NCBI RefSeq assembly: GCF_031954525.1
Contig: NZ_CP134867.1
Span: 2,790,001-2,854,000 of the forward strand
Length of the DNA stretch: 64,000 nucleotides
Reading direction: 5' to 3'
Origin: Dyella sp. BiH032
GTDB lineage: Bacteria > Pseudomonadota > Gammaproteobacteria > Xanthomonadales > Rhodanobacteraceae
Positions 8,383 to 17,973 of the stretch are shown here, one piece after another; position 1 is the stretch's first letter; every line of letters starts with the position of its first letter. Position numbers and translations under genes: made by a program. Under the pieces are notes generated by a model. It worked only from the letters and a program-made list of their open reading frames with translations. It was not told the origin of the DNA and did no database searches.

Positions 8383-9294
8383 TCAAGCCACCACCGCCAA
8401 ACCCGGCGAAGCCCGCAGGCGCGCAATGTCGCGCGCCGGCGGCTCTCCGAAGTGCCGGCGGTATTCCCGGCTGAACTGCGACGTGCTTTCGTATCCCACG
8501 CGGAAGGCAGCGGTCGCGACATCGATGTTCTCGACCAGCATCAGGCTGCGCGCGTCCTGAAGTCGGAGCTGCTTCTGGAACTGCAGCGGCGTCATCGCCG
8601 TGACGGCGCGAAAATGCTCGTGCAGGCTCGACGGGCTCATGCCCACTTCGGCGGCGAGCAGTTCAATGCTGAGCCGTTGCCGGAAGTTCTTCCCGAGCCA
8701 GGCGATGGCGCGGCCGACTTGTGCCACCCGCCCCTGGCCAGAGGCGACCTGGCGCATCCTGGCGCCATCCGGGCCGGCAAGCAGGTGATAGAGAATCTCC
8801 TGCTCGGCCAACGGCCCGAGCACGGGCAGCGCTGCCGGTTGGTCGAGCAGGCGCAGGAGACGTAGCACCGCGTCGAGCAGCCCGGCCCCAGCGTCGGATA
8901 CCGTCTTGCCGATGGGCGGAGATGACGCTCCCGGTGGCGGCGGCACGCGGGATGCCATGTCCCCCAGCATGACCGGATCGAAATCGAGGTACACGCAGAG
9001 ATAGGGCTTGTCGGGCGTCGCATCGACCACGCGGCCTGTCGCCGGCAGGTCATAGGTCACCACGCCGTAGCGCCCCGGCGCGTACCTGAAGACGCGATCG
9101 CCCAGCATGACTTCTTTCTGTCCCTGTGCGACGAGGCACATCTGCGGCCGATACACATTCGGCATCGGCATGGTCACCGTGGAGGATCGAACAAGCGTCA
9201 GTCGTTCGACGGGGGTGGACTGGAAACCATCCCTCGATACGTTCCTGGCGATGACCGCCGCCATTTCAGCCAGTGTCTCCATGCGGCGGATCAT
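8383..9294 (-). CDS. AraC-family transcriptional regulator
   Basis: About 303 residues. The N-terminal half (~25-190) is an AraC_N-type ligand domain (YRPQMCLVAQGQKEVMLGDRVFRYAPGRYGVVTYDLPATG region), and the C-terminal ~100 residues hold the two AraC helix-turn-helix units (IELLAAEVGMSPSSLHEHFRAVT and IDVATAAFRVGYESTSQFSREYRRHFG). Such regulators commonly sit next to aldo/keto reductases, as YqhC does to YqhD in E. coli, and here the reductase gene is divergent. ATGs at 9294 and 9282 are both possible starts with weak Shine-Dalgarno matches. Likely an activator of the neighbouring reductase in response to aldehyde or electrophile stress (inference). Confidence 0.88.
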   Translation of the reverse strand: MIRRMETLAEMAAVIARNVSRDGFQSTPVERLTLVRSSTVTMPMPNVYRPQMCLVAQGQKEVMLGDRVFRYAPGRYGVVTYDLPATGRVVDATPDKPYLCVYLDFDPVMLGDMASRVPPPPGASSPPIGKTVSDAGAGLLDAVLRLLRLLDQPAALPVLGPLAEQEILYHLLAGPDGARMRQVASGQGRVAQVGRAIAWLGKNFRQRLSIELLAAEVGMSPSSLHEHFRAVTAMTPLQFQKQLRLQDARSLMLVENIDVATAAFRVGYESTSQFSREYRRHFGEPPARDIARLRASPGLAVVA

Positions 9295-9452
9295 CGCACG
9301 AGACGAAGACCCGGCAGCGGGAGGCATCGCTCCTGGAGGATCGGGCAGCAATTTCGGCGCATCAGGCTGACAGTTCGGTGGCGCCGCGCTTCAAAGTATT
9401 CAGCGACGTCGGGGCGAAACAAGCCTGCCGGCGGAACAGACATGGAGCGAAT

Positions 9453-10412
9453 ATGGCTACCGATCATCTGAAGGTTCCCGCCGTCGCCCTGGGCACGTGG
9501 GCGTGGGGCGACAGCGGCGAGTCTGGCCACGGCTACTTCGGCAGCGGCCTCACCCGGGCTGGCCTGCAAGAGGTTGCCGACAAGGCGCACGCCGCCGGGA
9601 TCAGCTTCTGGGACACCGCCATGGTCTACGGCATGGGCCGTTCGGAGACCGTGCTCGGCGAAGTACTGAAACGCTTCGCGCGTGGCGACTATCAACTCTC
9701 CACCAAGTTCACCCCGCAGGCCGCCGGACCCGGCGAGCATCCGGTGGCGGACATGCTGGAACAGAGCCTGGCCCGTCTCGGCACCGACTACATCGACTTC
9801 TACTGGATCCACAATCCAGCGGACGTGGCGCGGTGGACTCCGCACCTGATCCCATTGCTGGAGAGCGGGAAGATCAAGCACGTCGGCGTCTCGAATCACC
9901 CTCTGGGCGACATCGAGTTTGCCAACCAGATCCTTGGAAAGGCGGGGTTTCGAGTCGAAGCCATCCAGAACCACTACAGCCTGCTCTATCGCGACTCCGA
10001 ACACGCCGGCATCTTGGATTACTGCCACGAACAAGGCATTCCATTCTTCGCCTATATGGTGCTCGAACAAGGCGCCCTCAGCGGCAAGTACGGGCCGGAG
10101 CATCCGTTGCCGGAAGGCAGCAACCGGGCGGAGACGTACAACGGCATGCTGCCTCAGCTGAAGGCGCTGACGGACGGGCTGGCGTCGATCGGCCGGAAAC
10201 GTGGAGCGGCGGCTCCCGAGGTCGCGACGGCCTGGGCCATCGCCAAGGGAGTGACGCCGATCATCGGCGTCACCAAGCCCCACCATATCGATGGTCTGGT
10301 CCGAGCCCGCAGCATCGTGCTCACCAGCGACGACATGGCTGAGTTGGAAACGCTTGCGGATGCCGCCGGCGTGAACACGCGCGGCTGGTGGGAACGGGAG
10401 ATGGTGATCTGA
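9453..10412 (+). CDS. Aldo/keto reductase
   Basis: A 319-residue (beta/alpha)8 NADPH-dependent reductase. It shows the family motifs GTWAWGD, FWDTAMVYGMGRSE (catalytic Asp and Tyr), STKF (Lys), DYIDFYWIHNP (His) and the cofactor-binding GVTKPHHIDG. The ATG at 9453 has GGAG six bases upstream and begins the protein at the expected strand. Divergent from the AraC regulator, with ~160 bp for shared control. It would reduce aldehydes or ketones; the exact substrate is unknown. Confidence 0.9.
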   Translation: MATDHLKVPAVALGTWAWGDSGESGHGYFGSGLTRAGLQEVADKAHAAGISFWDTAMVYGMGRSETVLGEVLKRFARGDYQLSTKFTPQAAGPGEHPVADMLEQSLARLGTDYIDFYWIHNPADVARWTPHLIPLLESGKIKHVGVSNHPLGDIEFANQILGKAGFRVEAIQNHYSLLYRDSEHAGILDYCHEQGIPFFAYMVLEQGALSGKYGPEHPLPEGSNRAETYNGMLPQLKALTDGLASIGRKRGAAAPEVATAWAIAKGVTPIIGVTKPHHIDGLVRARSIVLTSDDMAELETLADAAGVNTRGWWEREMVI

Positions 10413-10547
10413 AGCCAGGTCGTACCGGCGCGGCGTCGACGTCCTTGTCTCCAGGGGCGCGCATCGGCCGTTGCGGATCGCGGCCCCTTCAAGCCATCGA
10501 GGGCCGGGATCCTCTGCAGGTGCGAATGCCATCGAAAAACGATGCGC

Positions 10548-12131
10548 TTAGAGCGACCACCCTTCGCGATACTCGCGCCGCAGAAAGGCATTGGCCTCCG
10601 GCTTGTTGGTGATGCGCATGTTCGCCGCGTCGTACTCGATCCTGCCACCCGCACGAAGGGACACGATGCCCAGCAGCATGACCTCGGTGAGCTGTGCGGC
10701 GTACGGGAACGGCGATGACGCTTCCGCCCTCCCCTTGCAGGCGTCCACCCAGTTCATTTCGTGCGAGGTCTTGATGCGCGCGTATTTCTGCGGGGGCGTA
10801 CCGACCGAGTCATGCAGCGACTGCGGCAGCAGGCGCGGGTTCGCGCCGTAGGTCTCATGGATCAGCTTGCCCTTGTCCCCAACGTACAGGACGCCGCCAT
10901 CCTTGCTCGTCTGTCCGGCGCCCAGCGCCTCCAATCCCGGCGGCAGCAGCGCGCCGTCATACCAGGTGAGCTTCACCGGCGGCCGGCTGCCGCGTGCGGG
11001 GAAGTCGTAATGCGTCATCGTCGCCATGGGATACGACGCTTGGTTGAACGGCGTCGAGACAGTTTCCACGGACGTCGGGAAGCCCAGGTCCAGCGACCAG
11101 AACGGCGAATCGATCAGGTGTGCTCCCATGTCGCCGATGGCGCCCACACCCCAATCCACCCAGCCGCGCCAATTGAACGGGTGATACAGGGGGTGGTATT
11201 CGACGACGGGGCCGGGGCCGAGGAAGAGATCCCAAGCCAGGCCTTCCGGCTTCGGATAGTTGCCGACCATGGCGTTGGCGAGCCTATCCATCACTGCGTT
11301 CTCGTTCCAGCTCGCATCGTCCGGCCGAGGCCTGGCTTCCGGACGTGGAATGCCCTGCGGCCAGTAGGCAAGCGGGCGATTGGTCCAGACGTGAACCTCG
11401 CGCACATCGCCGATCGCCCTGGCTGCGATGTACTCGTTGATCAGCCGGGCATCGTCGGATGAGTGCCCCTGGTTTCCCATCTGCGTGACGAGCTTGGGAT
11501 GGTCCTTCGCCTTCCTGGACAGTTCGCGCGCTTCGTAGATCGACCAGGTGAGCGGCTTCTGCAGATATACATGCTTGCCGTGACTCATTGCCGCGCTGGC
11601 AATCACCGCATGCAGGTGATCCGGCGTCGCGATGACCACCGCGTCGATGTCTTTCTGCTGTTCGAGCATCCGGCGGTAGTCGGTATGGCGCTTGATCGAA
11701 TTGAACTTGCCGGCAAGCAGCTTCGTCTGCTCGATCTCTTCCTGCAGCGCCTGGCGTTCCTTGGCGGTCTGGGCCTGGCTGAGGCGGGCCTGCGCCCTTC
11801 CCATACCATCGACCATCCCGCGAAAGGACTTGTCCGTATAGCGCCAGTCCACGTCGCACAGGGCGACGATGTTCTCGCCGGCCAGGGCGCGCATGTTTTG
11901 CAGGCCCATGCCGCCGACGCCAATGCCGGCAATGTTCAATCGGTCGCTGGGCGATATATAGCCTGGCCCGCCCAGGACGTGGCGTGGCACGATCATCAAT
12001 CCGGCTGCGGCGATGGCCGTGCCGGTGAGGAAGTCGCGGCGTGAAATCTTTCCGCCTGTCCCTCCCTTCCCGGAGGCTTCCCCGGCGCGATGGTCCTGCT
12101 GCTGTTCCGCGATCTTCGATTCATCCGTCAT
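10548..12131 (-). CDS. Tat-exported Gfo/Idh/MocA oxidoreductase
   Basis: A 527-residue NAD(P)-dependent sugar oxidoreductase. A twin-arginine signal (SRRDFLTGTAIAAAGLMIVP) precedes the Rossmann domain (LNIAGIGVGGMG; later ATPDHLHAVIA and KHVYLQKPLTWS, which contains the family's EKP-like Lys as QKPL). The C-terminal half carries an extended glycosidase-like substrate domain (e.g. WRGWVDWGVGAIGDMGAHLID). Tat export implies that the cofactor is loaded in the cytoplasm. The ATG at 12131 is preferred to 12227 because it places the RR motif at a normal distance. Near a GH2 and a sialidase-like gene, so a role in periplasmic carbohydrate breakdown is reasonable. Confidence 0.88.
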   Translation of the reverse strand: MTDESKIAEQQQDHRAGEASGKGGTGGKISRRDFLTGTAIAAAGLMIVPRHVLGGPGYISPSDRLNIAGIGVGGMGLQNMRALAGENIVALCDVDWRYTDKSFRGMVDGMGRAQARLSQAQTAKERQALQEEIEQTKLLAGKFNSIKRHTDYRRMLEQQKDIDAVVIATPDHLHAVIASAAMSHGKHVYLQKPLTWSIYEARELSRKAKDHPKLVTQMGNQGHSSDDARLINEYIAARAIGDVREVHVWTNRPLAYWPQGIPRPEARPRPDDASWNENAVMDRLANAMVGNYPKPEGLAWDLFLGPGPVVEYHPLYHPFNWRGWVDWGVGAIGDMGAHLIDSPFWSLDLGFPTSVETVSTPFNQASYPMATMTHYDFPARGSRPPVKLTWYDGALLPPGLEALGAGQTSKDGGVLYVGDKGKLIHETYGANPRLLPQSLHDSVGTPPQKYARIKTSHEMNWVDACKGRAEASSPFPYAAQLTEVMLLGIVSLRAGGRIEYDAANMRITNKPEANAFLRREYREGWSL

Positions 12132-12409
12132 TGGCGTTGCCACTCCGGGTTGGGTATCGATATCCGATCCGCCGCATTCTGGCTGCAACGAGATCGCTTG
12201 GGCAAGTTGAAGCATTCGGGATGTCAATGCGGGATGACGGGTACGCGGGCATCTTTGACCGGCCCTGCAATGGGTGGCAAACCGCGCAAGGTGCGCCAGC
12301 GCGCGTTATGTCGACACAAGGACGGATGTGGGCATCGGCCGCAACCAGCACGGCCGCCCGCATGAAGGCGGTGTGGTGCGGCCGAACTCTTAGTGACCCG
12401 CCATGCTGC

Positions 12410-13333
12410 CTAAGGAGCGAAGGCCGCTCGAACTTCGTTGGCCGTCTGCGCGGGCGCCTGCAGATGGGGGTAGTGCCCAAGGTTGGGGATGATCGTCAGT
12501 TCTGCCTTGACTCGGTCCGCGAACTCGATGCCCATTTCCTTCTTGATGTAGAGGTCCTTTTCGCCCCATACCACCCTCAAAGGCACCGTCAGCTCGGCCA
12601 CGTGGGCTTCGAGGTAGTCCTCATCACGCGTGAAATGGGCGTAGTAGTGGTAGAACGCGTCAACCACGGTCAGGTCGCCATCCCAGGCCTTCGCGATGTC
12701 GTCCTTGAATTCTTGCGCCAACGCGTAGTGGTCTTCGACAGGCAGGCCTCGGAAGAACGTATTTGCCAGTATCTCGTCCCGACCCTTGTTCATTGCCGCG
12801 CGCACCGCGCCGGAGGAAGGCGCGGACTTCAGTGCCTGCAGGCTTTCATACATGTATTGCGGACGGTCAAACGGCGCAAAGTCTCCGACGATGATTTCCT
12901 TGGCGATCTGGGGCTCCTCCAGGGCGGCCAGTAGCGCGGGCAAGGCTCCGATATCGGTCGCGTAAATCACCAGTGCCGAGCGGTCGATGCCGGCGGCCCG
13001 GATATAGTTCTGCAGCACATGGGCATAGTCCTTCGGCGCATAGGCGAAGCGGTCGGCGCCTGGACGCGAAGACTGTCCGTAGCCAGGCCAGTCAAACGCA
13101 TGCACCTCATAGTCGCGGGACAAGATCTCCGCGACGGGCTTCCAGGCGTACATCGTTTCCGGAAAGCCGTGAAGGAACAGCACCGTGCCCTTCGGCTTGG
13201 TGGGACGATAGATCATGCGGCGAAGCCTGATACCGGGGCTTACCGTCACTTCGTCGATGTGCATCGTCGGCGCGGCACCGCTGCTTTCGGTGCCGGGTGA
13301 GGCGACTGGGGGCTGCTTGGCAGAGTCATTCAT
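12410..13333 (-). CDS. Alpha/beta hydrolase (Asp-nucleophile type)
   Basis: A 307-residue alpha/beta hydrolase with oxyanion motif HGFPETMYAWKPVA, nucleophile elbow YATDIGALPALLA (Asp at the nucleophile position) and catalytic His in NLGHYPHLQAP. Unlike its neighbours it lacks a signal peptide; the first ~20 residues are Ser/Pro-rich. The start has AAGGTG upstream. It is on the same strand as the Gfo/Idh gene, 278 bp upstream of it, so co-transcription is uncertain. Epoxide-hydrolase or haloalkane-dehalogenase-like by motif; substrate unknown. Confidence 0.85.
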   Translation of the reverse strand: MNDSAKQPPVASPGTESSGAAPTMHIDEVTVSPGIRLRRMIYRPTKPKGTVLFLHGFPETMYAWKPVAEILSRDYEVHAFDWPGYGQSSRPGADRFAYAPKDYAHVLQNYIRAAGIDRSALVIYATDIGALPALLAALEEPQIAKEIIVGDFAPFDRPQYMYESLQALKSAPSSGAVRAAMNKGRDEILANTFFRGLPVEDHYALAQEFKDDIAKAWDGDLTVVDAFYHYYAHFTRDEDYLEAHVAELTVPLRVVWGEKDLYIKKEMGIEFADRVKAELTIIPNLGHYPHLQAPAQTANEVRAAFAP

Positions 13334-13725
13334 GGCTACACCTTTCGGGCGAATGAGGATCGGCGGGATGTCAGTTCGAGCCCGGAAATGCCGTCACGGG
13401 TGGCTGCGCCCCGCCCGCTGAGCCCTAGACGCCATCTCGTGCATGACCGCTTTCACCGACTTATACGCCGCTATGCAAAGGCGGTGCATCCTGCGAATGG
13501 CGGATGATTTCGCCGGGGCCGCCGAGACCTTCCATGAGGACCGATACGTCGGCCGATCCGCCGCCTTTGGTCAAGGCGCGTCCTCGTCGCCTGCCGCAGC
13601 GCGGCAGCGGATTTCATAACCGGCTCCGCCGTATTTCGCCAATGACTCGCCATGCGTTCTGCTCCAACGTGGCGGCGCCGCGCCCGCCCGCAGGGCCGGT
13701 TTCCACTGCCGTTCGCGAGCCGCTT
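13334..13725. other. Divergent intergenic region, no gene seen
   Basis: About 390 bases between the minus-strand alpha/beta hydrolase and the plus-strand GH2 gene. The frame upstream of the GH2 start stays open but is Arg/Pro-rich and resembles no known domain. The region should hold promoters for both directions. I see no clear -35/-10 pair or operator. Confidence 0.4.
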
Positions 13726-16155
13726 ATGACCTTCAAGCATGGATGGGCTTCTTTCGTCGTTATCGCCGCCCTCGCCTTTTCGATGCAGGCGGCCGCCGAG
13801 CAGCGCAGCCTGTCGCAGAACTGGCGGTTTCAGCGCGGCGATAGCAAGGGCGCCGAAACGGCGGGCTACGACGACGGCTCGTGGCGACGGGTGTCAGTGC
13901 CGCATGACTGGTCCATCGAGGACAAGCCCGATGGCTCGCCACCCTTCGATCCCGGCGCCGTCAGCGGGCAGGATTCGGGCTACCTGCCCGGCGGAGTCGG
14001 CTGGTATCGACGACATCTGGCACTCGACGCACGAGATGCGGCGCGCACTGTGCTGGTCCGCTTCGAGGCGATCTATATGGATGCCGACGTGTGGATCAAT
14101 GGGCAGCACGTGAAGAAGCACCATTATGGCTACAGTGCCTTCACGATCGACCTGACAGGAAAGGTCCATGCCGGCGACAACGTGCTCGCCATCCGCGTCG
14201 ACCATGCCGATCCATCGTCGCGCTGGTATGCCGGCTCGGGGCTGATCCGTCCCGCCACGCTGGAAGTGCTGCCGCCGGTGCATATCGAGCCGGACAGCAT
14301 CCAGATCGCCACGCCGGTGGCCACCCGCGAGACCGGGCAGGTCGCCGCGCGGCTGACAATCGCCAATCGCACGGACAAGGCCCAGAGCGTGGACGTGGTT
14401 TCGCGCATCGTGTCCCCGGCTGGAAACACGTTGCTGCAGAACGAGCGCAAGGCCGTGCTCGCGCCCGGCTCCAGGACAACCGATGAAGCCTCGTTCGAGT
14501 TGGCCGAGCCGGCGCTGTGGTCGCCGGACTCGCCCAATCTCTACGTGCTCGAGCAGATCGTCCGCATGGCCGATGGCTCGACCGATGTGCGGCGCACGCG
14601 CTTCGGTATTCGCAGCATCGCCGTCGATGCGACCCATGGATTGCTCATCAATGGCAAAAGGTTCGTGCTGCGCGGCGGCAACGTGCATCACGACAACTAC
14701 ATGCTCGGCGCGGCCGGCCTGCCCGACGCGGATGCGCGCAAAGTTGCGCTGATGAAGGCTGCCGGCTACAACGCAATCCGCAGTGCGCACAACCCTGCCA
14801 GCCAGGCGACGCTCGATGCCGCGGACGAGCTGGGCATGCTGGTCGTCGACGAAGCGTTCGATGCATGGAACCACAGCAAGAAATCGAAGGATTATGCACG
14901 CTTCTTCCAGGAAGACTGGACCGACGATCTGGACAGCCTGATCGTGAGCGGCCGCAACCATCCGAGCGTGCTGTTCTGGAGCATCGGCAACGAAATTCCC
15001 GAGCAAGGGGCCCCGGAGGGCATCGAGACCGCGCGCCGGATGGTCGCCCGCGTTCGCCAGCTCGACGCCACGCGTCCGGTCACCCAAGCCGTCAGCACCG
15101 GAGGGCCGCAGAGCGACGGCCAGTTCGCCGTACTCGACGTCGCTGGCTACAACTACCACGCACACGAATTCGCCGATGACCACCGGCGCTTTCCCACCCG
15201 CGTGATGTTCACTTCCGAATCCACCTCCAAGGATGCGTTCACGTACTGGCGCAGCGTGGAAACCATGCCCTGGGTCCTCGGCGACTTCGTCTGGACGGCC
15301 ATCGACTACCTGGGCGAAACCGGCATCGGCTGGATGGGCTACAGCCAGGACTGGCAAAAGCTGGGCCCTTATCCCTGGCACCTTGCCTACTGTGGCGAGA
15401 TCGATCCCTCCGGGCGGAAGCGGCCGGCGGCGTACTACCGGGAAGTGCTCTGGAAGACCGGCCTCGATCCGATCTCTGCCTTCGTCAAACAGCCACCGGG
15501 CACCGAAGACTTGCCCGACCGCCATCTGTTCCCCATTACGCCGCCGCACCTGGACTGGTCGCTGGATGACGTGCATCCGAGCTGGACGTGGCCGGGGCAG
15601 GAAGGCAAGCCGCTGGAAGTCGTGGTGTATGCCGAGTATCCCGACGTCGAACTTTTCCTCAACGGCAGAAGCCTCGGTCGCAAGGCGGTAAGTGTGGATA
15701 CCGAGTACAAGGCGACGTATCGGGTGCCCTACTCGACCGGTCGGCTGGTCGCCGTCGGCTATCGCGACGGCCGCGCAGCGGGTCGCTGGGAGCTTCGCAC
15801 CGAAGCCGAGCCCGCGGCGCTCCGCCTATCGGTGGATCGCACGCGGATGCGCGCCAACGGAGAGGACCTGGCCTATGTGACAGCCGAATTGCTCGACGCC
15901 AACGGCGTACCGATCTACGCACAAGACCACGATCGCCCCATGAACGTTCGGGTCGAGGGTGCCGGGCAGCTGGCGGGCATTGGCAACGGCGACCCGCACG
16001 ATGCGTCCAGCTTCCAGTCCGGCCGGCGACGCAGTTTCCACGGGCGCGCGGTCGCGGTGATCAAGGCGGGGACGCAAGCGGGGCCCGTCGCTGTACGCGT
16101 CGACGTTCCCGGCCTGCCGTCGCAGGAAGTGCGTATCGACGCCGTGTCGCCTTGA
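13726..16155 (+). CDS. GH2 beta-galactosidase-like glycosidase
   Basis: An 809-residue glycoside hydrolase family 2 enzyme with a signal peptide (FVVIAALAFSMQAAAEQ). In order: sugar-binding jelly roll (~30-200, WRFQRGD, VPHDWSIED), immunoglobulin-like domain, TIM barrel (~290-600) and C-terminal DUF4982/Ig-like domains. The acid/base Glu is in WSIGNEIPEQ and the nucleophile is expected in MFTSESTSK. The HNPASQATLDAADELGMLVVDEAFDAW stretch is diagnostic of beta-galactosidase-like GH2. The ATG at 13726 begins the signal peptide. It is followed by a sialidase-like gene 156 bp on. Beta-galactosidase is the best guess; other beta-glycosides are possible. Confidence 0.9.
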   Translation: MTFKHGWASFVVIAALAFSMQAAAEQRSLSQNWRFQRGDSKGAETAGYDDGSWRRVSVPHDWSIEDKPDGSPPFDPGAVSGQDSGYLPGGVGWYRRHLALDARDAARTVLVRFEAIYMDADVWINGQHVKKHHYGYSAFTIDLTGKVHAGDNVLAIRVDHADPSSRWYAGSGLIRPATLEVLPPVHIEPDSIQIATPVATRETGQVAARLTIANRTDKAQSVDVVSRIVSPAGNTLLQNERKAVLAPGSRTTDEASFELAEPALWSPDSPNLYVLEQIVRMADGSTDVRRTRFGIRSIAVDATHGLLINGKRFVLRGGNVHHDNYMLGAAGLPDADARKVALMKAAGYNAIRSAHNPASQATLDAADELGMLVVDEAFDAWNHSKKSKDYARFFQEDWTDDLDSLIVSGRNHPSVLFWSIGNEIPEQGAPEGIETARRMVARVRQLDATRPVTQAVSTGGPQSDGQFAVLDVAGYNYHAHEFADDHRRFPTRVMFTSESTSKDAFTYWRSVETMPWVLGDFVWTAIDYLGETGIGWMGYSQDWQKLGPYPWHLAYCGEIDPSGRKRPAAYYREVLWKTGLDPISAFVKQPPGTEDLPDRHLFPITPPHLDWSLDDVHPSWTWPGQEGKPLEVVVYAEYPDVELFLNGRSLGRKAVSVDTEYKATYRVPYSTGRLVAVGYRDGRAAGRWELRTEAEPAALRLSVDRTRMRANGEDLAYVTAELLDANGVPIYAQDHDRPMNVRVEGAGQLAGIGNGDPHDASSFQSGRRRSFHGRAVAVIKAGTQAGPVAVRVDVPGLPSQEVRIDAVSP

Positions 16156-16311
16156 GCTGGGGTCACTTACGAGGCTCATCCCTGGGACGGGCTAATCTGC
16201 ATGGCCATGATGCACGAGCCGCCGGCGATGGCCCGGCGCCGATCGTTTGCGTCGCGCTCCGGACTGCACCGTGCGAGACTTCGTAGTCACGCGCTGCACG
16301 AGTCGGTTGGC

Positions 16312-17391
16312 ATGAAAAACAAGCGGTTTCTATGGAAGGGCTCGGCCCTTCATGGCGTAGCGGCTCTCTCATGGGCATTCGCATCGGCCGTATCGGCGGC
16401 CCCTCCGCTCTTGCCGACGGCCATACGTACCAGCGAATTCGTCGGCGCCACCCAGACGACCCCGCAAAGTCACGCGGCGACGCTGGTGCAGACTCCTTCC
16501 GGACTCCTCGCCGCGTGGTTCGGGGGCAAGCAGGAGCGTGATCCGAGCGTGGGCATCTGGGTCTCACAGCAACAGGCCGGACGCTGGTCCGCGCCGGTCG
16601 AAGTCGCCAATGGCGTGCAGCCGGATGGTTCGCGTCAGCCGACGTGGAACCCCGTCCTGTTCCGCACGAGCAGCGGCGAAGTGATGCTCTTCTACAAGGT
16701 GGGCCCCGATCCCCAGCATTGGTGGGGCATGCTCAAGACCTCCAGTGACGATGGAGTGCATTGGTCGGCGCCGCGGCAGCTCCCCGATGGCGTGCTCGGG
16801 CCGATCAAGAACAAGCCGGTGCAGTTGGCCGACGGCACCCTCGTCAGCCCATCCAGTACGGAAGGCGATCGCTGGACCATCCATTTCGAACGCTCCAGCG
16901 ATGCCGGCGCCAGTTGGCGGGTCGTCGTGCCACCGATGGGTGAGCAGTCCATCGAGGCGATCCAGCCATCGCTGCTGCTGCACCGCGACGGCAGCCTGCA
17001 AGCCATTGGCCGCAGCAAGCAGGATCGCATTTTCAGCACCTGGTCCCGCGATGGCGGCCGCAGCTGGTCGCCGCTGCGCCTGCTGGACCTGCCCAACCCC
17101 AATTCGGGCATCGACGCGGTGGTTCTCGCGGACGGCCGTTCACTGATCGTCTACAACCCCACCCTGCACGGCGCACAGTGGTGGGATGGCCGCGGCCAAC
17201 TTTCGGTGGCGATTTCCGACGACGGCGAGCATTGGCGCAAGGTGCTGGACCTGGAGAACACGCCAGGCGCCGAGTTCTCCTATCCGGCCGTCATCCAGAC
17301 CGGCGACGGCCTGGTGCATATCGCTTACACGTGGAAGCGTCAGCGCATCAGGCACGTGGTGATCGATCCGCGGAAACTGGATGCGAAGTGA
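16312..17391 (+). CDS. Asp-box sialidase-like (BNR) exported protein
   Basis: A 359-residue exported protein (signal LHGVAALSWAFASAVSAA) with a six-bladed-propeller pattern and four Asp boxes (SSDDGVHW, SSDAGASW, SRDGGRSW, SDDGEHW). HAATLVQTPSGLLAAWFGGKQERDPSVGIW is typical of the BNR_2/sialidase-superfamily proteins found with polysaccharide-degrading genes. Classical sialidase needs an Arg triad and a Tyr/Glu pair, which I cannot confirm, so true sialidase activity is doubtful. The start was chosen at the Met before the signal peptide. Co-oriented with the GH2 enzyme. Confidence 0.82.
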   Translation: MKNKRFLWKGSALHGVAALSWAFASAVSAAPPLLPTAIRTSEFVGATQTTPQSHAATLVQTPSGLLAAWFGGKQERDPSVGIWVSQQQAGRWSAPVEVANGVQPDGSRQPTWNPVLFRTSSGEVMLFYKVGPDPQHWWGMLKTSSDDGVHWSAPRQLPDGVLGPIKNKPVQLADGTLVSPSSTEGDRWTIHFERSSDAGASWRVVVPPMGEQSIEAIQPSLLLHRDGSLQAIGRSKQDRIFSTWSRDGGRSWSPLRLLDLPNPNSGIDAVVLADGRSLIVYNPTLHGAQWWDGRGQLSVAISDDGEHWRKVLDLENTPGAEFSYPAVIQTGDGLVHIAYTWKRQRIRHVVIDPRKLDAK

Positions 17392-17469
17392 CCCGATGGC
17401 GCGGCGAAGGGCCCCGGCTTCGCGTCTCGCTTACAACCTCTCGCGAGACTGCGCCGCCGGGGCTCTGCC

Positions 17470-17928
17470 TCACAGGATCTCGAACACGTCGTACTCGACA
17501 CCGCCGGGGCAACGCCCTCCTTTCGCGACGGTCACGATTCCGTTCAGCCATGCATGCGCGGGCGAGGGCGTTTCGAAGTACGGCGTGGTGCGCAAGTAGT
17601 ACTCGGAAGCGTCCACGGCTTCGCCGCGCGTGAGGCGCTCATCGACGTCCGGGGTGGCTCGCCGCACACCGCGGTAGGTCATGATGATCGGGCTTTCGTC
17701 CTCGGCGATCAGCAGCAACCGCACGTCCTGCTGGAACGTTCCATCACCGCGAACGAGCAGGAGGTCGGAGCCGGCCAGCGGCGAGACCGTACCCTTCAGG
17801 CGCTCACCCTCGAACCGGCCGCCCGAGACCGGATAGATGCGCCGTCCGCCAGCGGGCGTCTGGCCCAGCTGGATGGTGGGGTGGAGTTCGATGAAGAGCT
17901 TGAACAAGTGGCGTGATTCGAGTGGCAT
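17470..17928 (-). CDS. DUF3237 family protein
   Basis: A 152-residue protein matching the DUF3237 (UPF0311) family: LFKLFIELHPTIQLGQTPAGGRRIYPVSGG at the N-terminus, LLLVRGDGTFQQDVRLLL in the middle and YYLRTTPYFETPSP near the end. It is a small beta-barrel family of unknown function, often beside dehydrogenases. It lies 45 bp downstream of an aldo/keto reductase on the same strand, so the two likely form an operon under the divergent LysR regulator. Confidence 0.85.
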   Translation of the reverse strand: MPLESRHLFKLFIELHPTIQLGQTPAGGRRIYPVSGGRFEGERLKGTVSPLAGSDLLLVRGDGTFQQDVRLLLIAEDESPIIMTYRGVRRATPDVDERLTRGEAVDASEYYLRTTPYFETPSPAHAWLNGIVTVAKGGRCPGGVEYDVFEIL

Positions 17929-17973
17929 CGAAGGTTTCCTTGATATGCATGGGTTGCGCGATGTCGGCGCGCT

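Noticed and set aside
13894..15576. 560-codon open frame antisense to the GH2 beta-galactosidase
   Set aside because: High-GC mirror frame of a well-supported gene; composition rich in Arg/Gly/Val/His with no domain.
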